From contig JAGVYR010000067.1 of NCBI GenBank assembly GCA_018303185.1, positions 1 through 40,910 of the forward strand: 40,910 bases of DNA. Direction: 5' to 3'. Of the stretch, positions 40,377 to 40,910 are shown one piece after another. The translations under genes were made by a program, and so were the position numbers. The DNA is from Candidatus Woesearchaeota archaeon. GTDB taxonomy: Archaea > Nanobdellota > Nanobdellia > Woesearchaeales > GW2011-AR4. Numbering within the stretch: position 1 is the stretch's first letter; each line of letters opens with the position of its first letter. The notes under the pieces were generated by a model. The model saw only the letters and a program-made list of their open reading frames with translations. It was not told where the DNA came from and did no database searches.

Positions 40377-40762
40377 TTACAAAAGTTAAGCCTGATAAGC
40401 AAAAGTCTGACTCCCTTAAGAAAATGGCAGAAATCACATTAGTGCGGCTGGATAGCACTGATATGGACAAATATCCAAGCAACACATTGCTGGATTATTA
40501 TGATGCAATTCATAAGCTGATAGAAGCCATCACTTTGAGAGGGGGGACCAAAGTAAAAGGGGAAGGAGCTCATCAGGAATTGATTGATTATGCAGCTAAA
40601 GAGAAGAAAATAGATGAGCATATGCGGGTATTTTTGCAGCAAATGAGGGATTACAGGAACCGCATTTCATACGAGGGCTTTATGGTCAATGAAAATTACA
40701 TCAAGCTAAACAAAGAAATTATCGAAAGGATAGTTAAGCATCTTTTTGAGCAATTGAAATGA
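40373..40762 (+). CDS. HEPN-domain protein, HepT-like (second copy)
   Basis: The 129-residue helical protein is paired with the nucleotidyltransferase. Its motif region is MRDYRNRISYEGF, giving R-x4-Y in place of the R-x4-6-H of active HEPN RNases, the same change as in the first pair. It begins with a basic stretch (ITKVKPDKQKSDSLKKM). The pairing and shared motif make the HEPN call reasonable; catalysis is uncertain. Confidence 0.7.
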   Translation: MITKVKPDKQKSDSLKKMAEITLVRLDSTDMDKYPSNTLLDYYDAIHKLIEAITLRGGTKVKGEGAHQELIDYAAKEKKIDEHMRVFLQQMRDYRNRISYEGFMVNENYIKLNKEIIERIVKHLFEQLK

Positions 40763-40811
40763 AAAACACCAAAAACCTTTTATACTAATTTAATCTGGAA
40801 TCATTTTAACC

Positions 40812-40910
40812 ATGCTGCCCCAGATAAAAAAGAAAATATCCAGCTTCCTCGTAGGAGAGCAGGGAAAGATATCCAAGGAGAGCATGCTTAAATTGGGCTC
40901 TTTTCTCGCA
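40812..40910 (+). CDS. Start of a gene cut by the window edge
   Basis: Thirty-three codons are visible, beginning MLPQIKKKISSFLVGEQG and ending LKLGSFLA at the edge. A TATA-like CTTTTATACTAAT (40777-40789) lies about 29 bp upstream, so the start is credible. A basic amphipathic N-terminus followed by KISKESMLKLG is seen; no family can be assigned from this fragment. Confidence 0.5.
   Translation, partial: MLPQIKKKISSFLVGEQGKISKESMLKLGSFLA

Noticed and set aside
1-40910. CRISPR arrays, ribosomal RNA genes, complete insertion sequences with transposase
   Set aside because: No regularly spaced repeat array, no rRNA signature sequences and no transposase-like protein were seen.

Overview
The window is archaeal. 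The direct evidence is an RNA polymerase with subunits H, split B (B''+B') and split A (A'+A''), followed by L30e, a NusA-like KH protein, S12 and S7. An exosome operon (psmA, SBDS, rrp4, rrp41, rrp42), the RNase P subunit Pop5, and tRNA genes carrying bulge-helix-bulge introns support this. Many genes also have a TATA box 24-29 bp upstream of the start codon and no leader. The gene content and intron-rich tRNAs fit a DPANN archaeon of the Woesearchaeota/Pacearchaeota kind. That placement is an inference; I could not run a phylogeny.

Layout. 1-5.3 kb: a MarC membrane protein, a Tat-exported trypsin-like protease behind a 64-bp tandem duplication, a one-helix coiled-coil protein, ftsZ, a coiled-coil protein, an HTH-nucleotidyltransferase/HEPN pair and a DUF357 protein. 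5.4-11 kb: a small orphan, the exosome/proteasome operon and pop5 (minus strand), and an orphan of 276 aa. 11.1-15 kb: a DUF2000 protein, a RelBE-type toxin-antitoxin pair with a perfect operator palindrome, a 37-aa coiled-coil micro-gene, an alpha/beta hydrolase and an MscS channel fused to a C39 peptidase domain. 15-20 kb: two exported surface proteins separated by tRNA-Pro and a GC-rich structured element, then a second structured element. 20-21.8 kb: tRNA-Tyr, a broken small gene between hairpins, HicBA, tRNA-Asp and tRNA-Lys. 21.8-31.5 kb: the RNA polymerase/ribosomal operon, interrupted by a third structured element and an A-rich leader before rps12. 31.5-40.9 kb: a 699-aa orphan, two tandem proteins joining an orotate-phosphoribosyltransferase-like domain to a PQQ-type beta-propeller, an A24 prepilin-peptidase-like protein, a B12-radical SAM enzyme, a methyltransferase, a second HTH-nucleotidyltransferase/HEPN pair and the start of another gene.

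The most unusual parts are as follows. (1) Four tRNA genes hold seven introns, at 25/26, the D-loop, 37/38, 53/54 and 59/60. (2) The phosphoribosyltransferase-propeller tandem has no function I recognise and is probably co-transcribed with an A24 peptidase. (3) The MscS-C39 fusion is a rare domain combination. (4) Three GC-rich long-inverted-repeat elements share internal motifs. (5) A-rich, T/G-poor stretches precede both the psmA and rps12 operons.

Start-site logic: where a TATA box lies about 27 bp before an ATG I took that ATG as the start (leaderless). Operon-internal genes and ftsZ, psmA, rrp4, the hydrolase and rpoB' instead show GGTGA or GGAGG Shine-Dalgarno motifs. Several starts given here are therefore shorter than the longest open frame.
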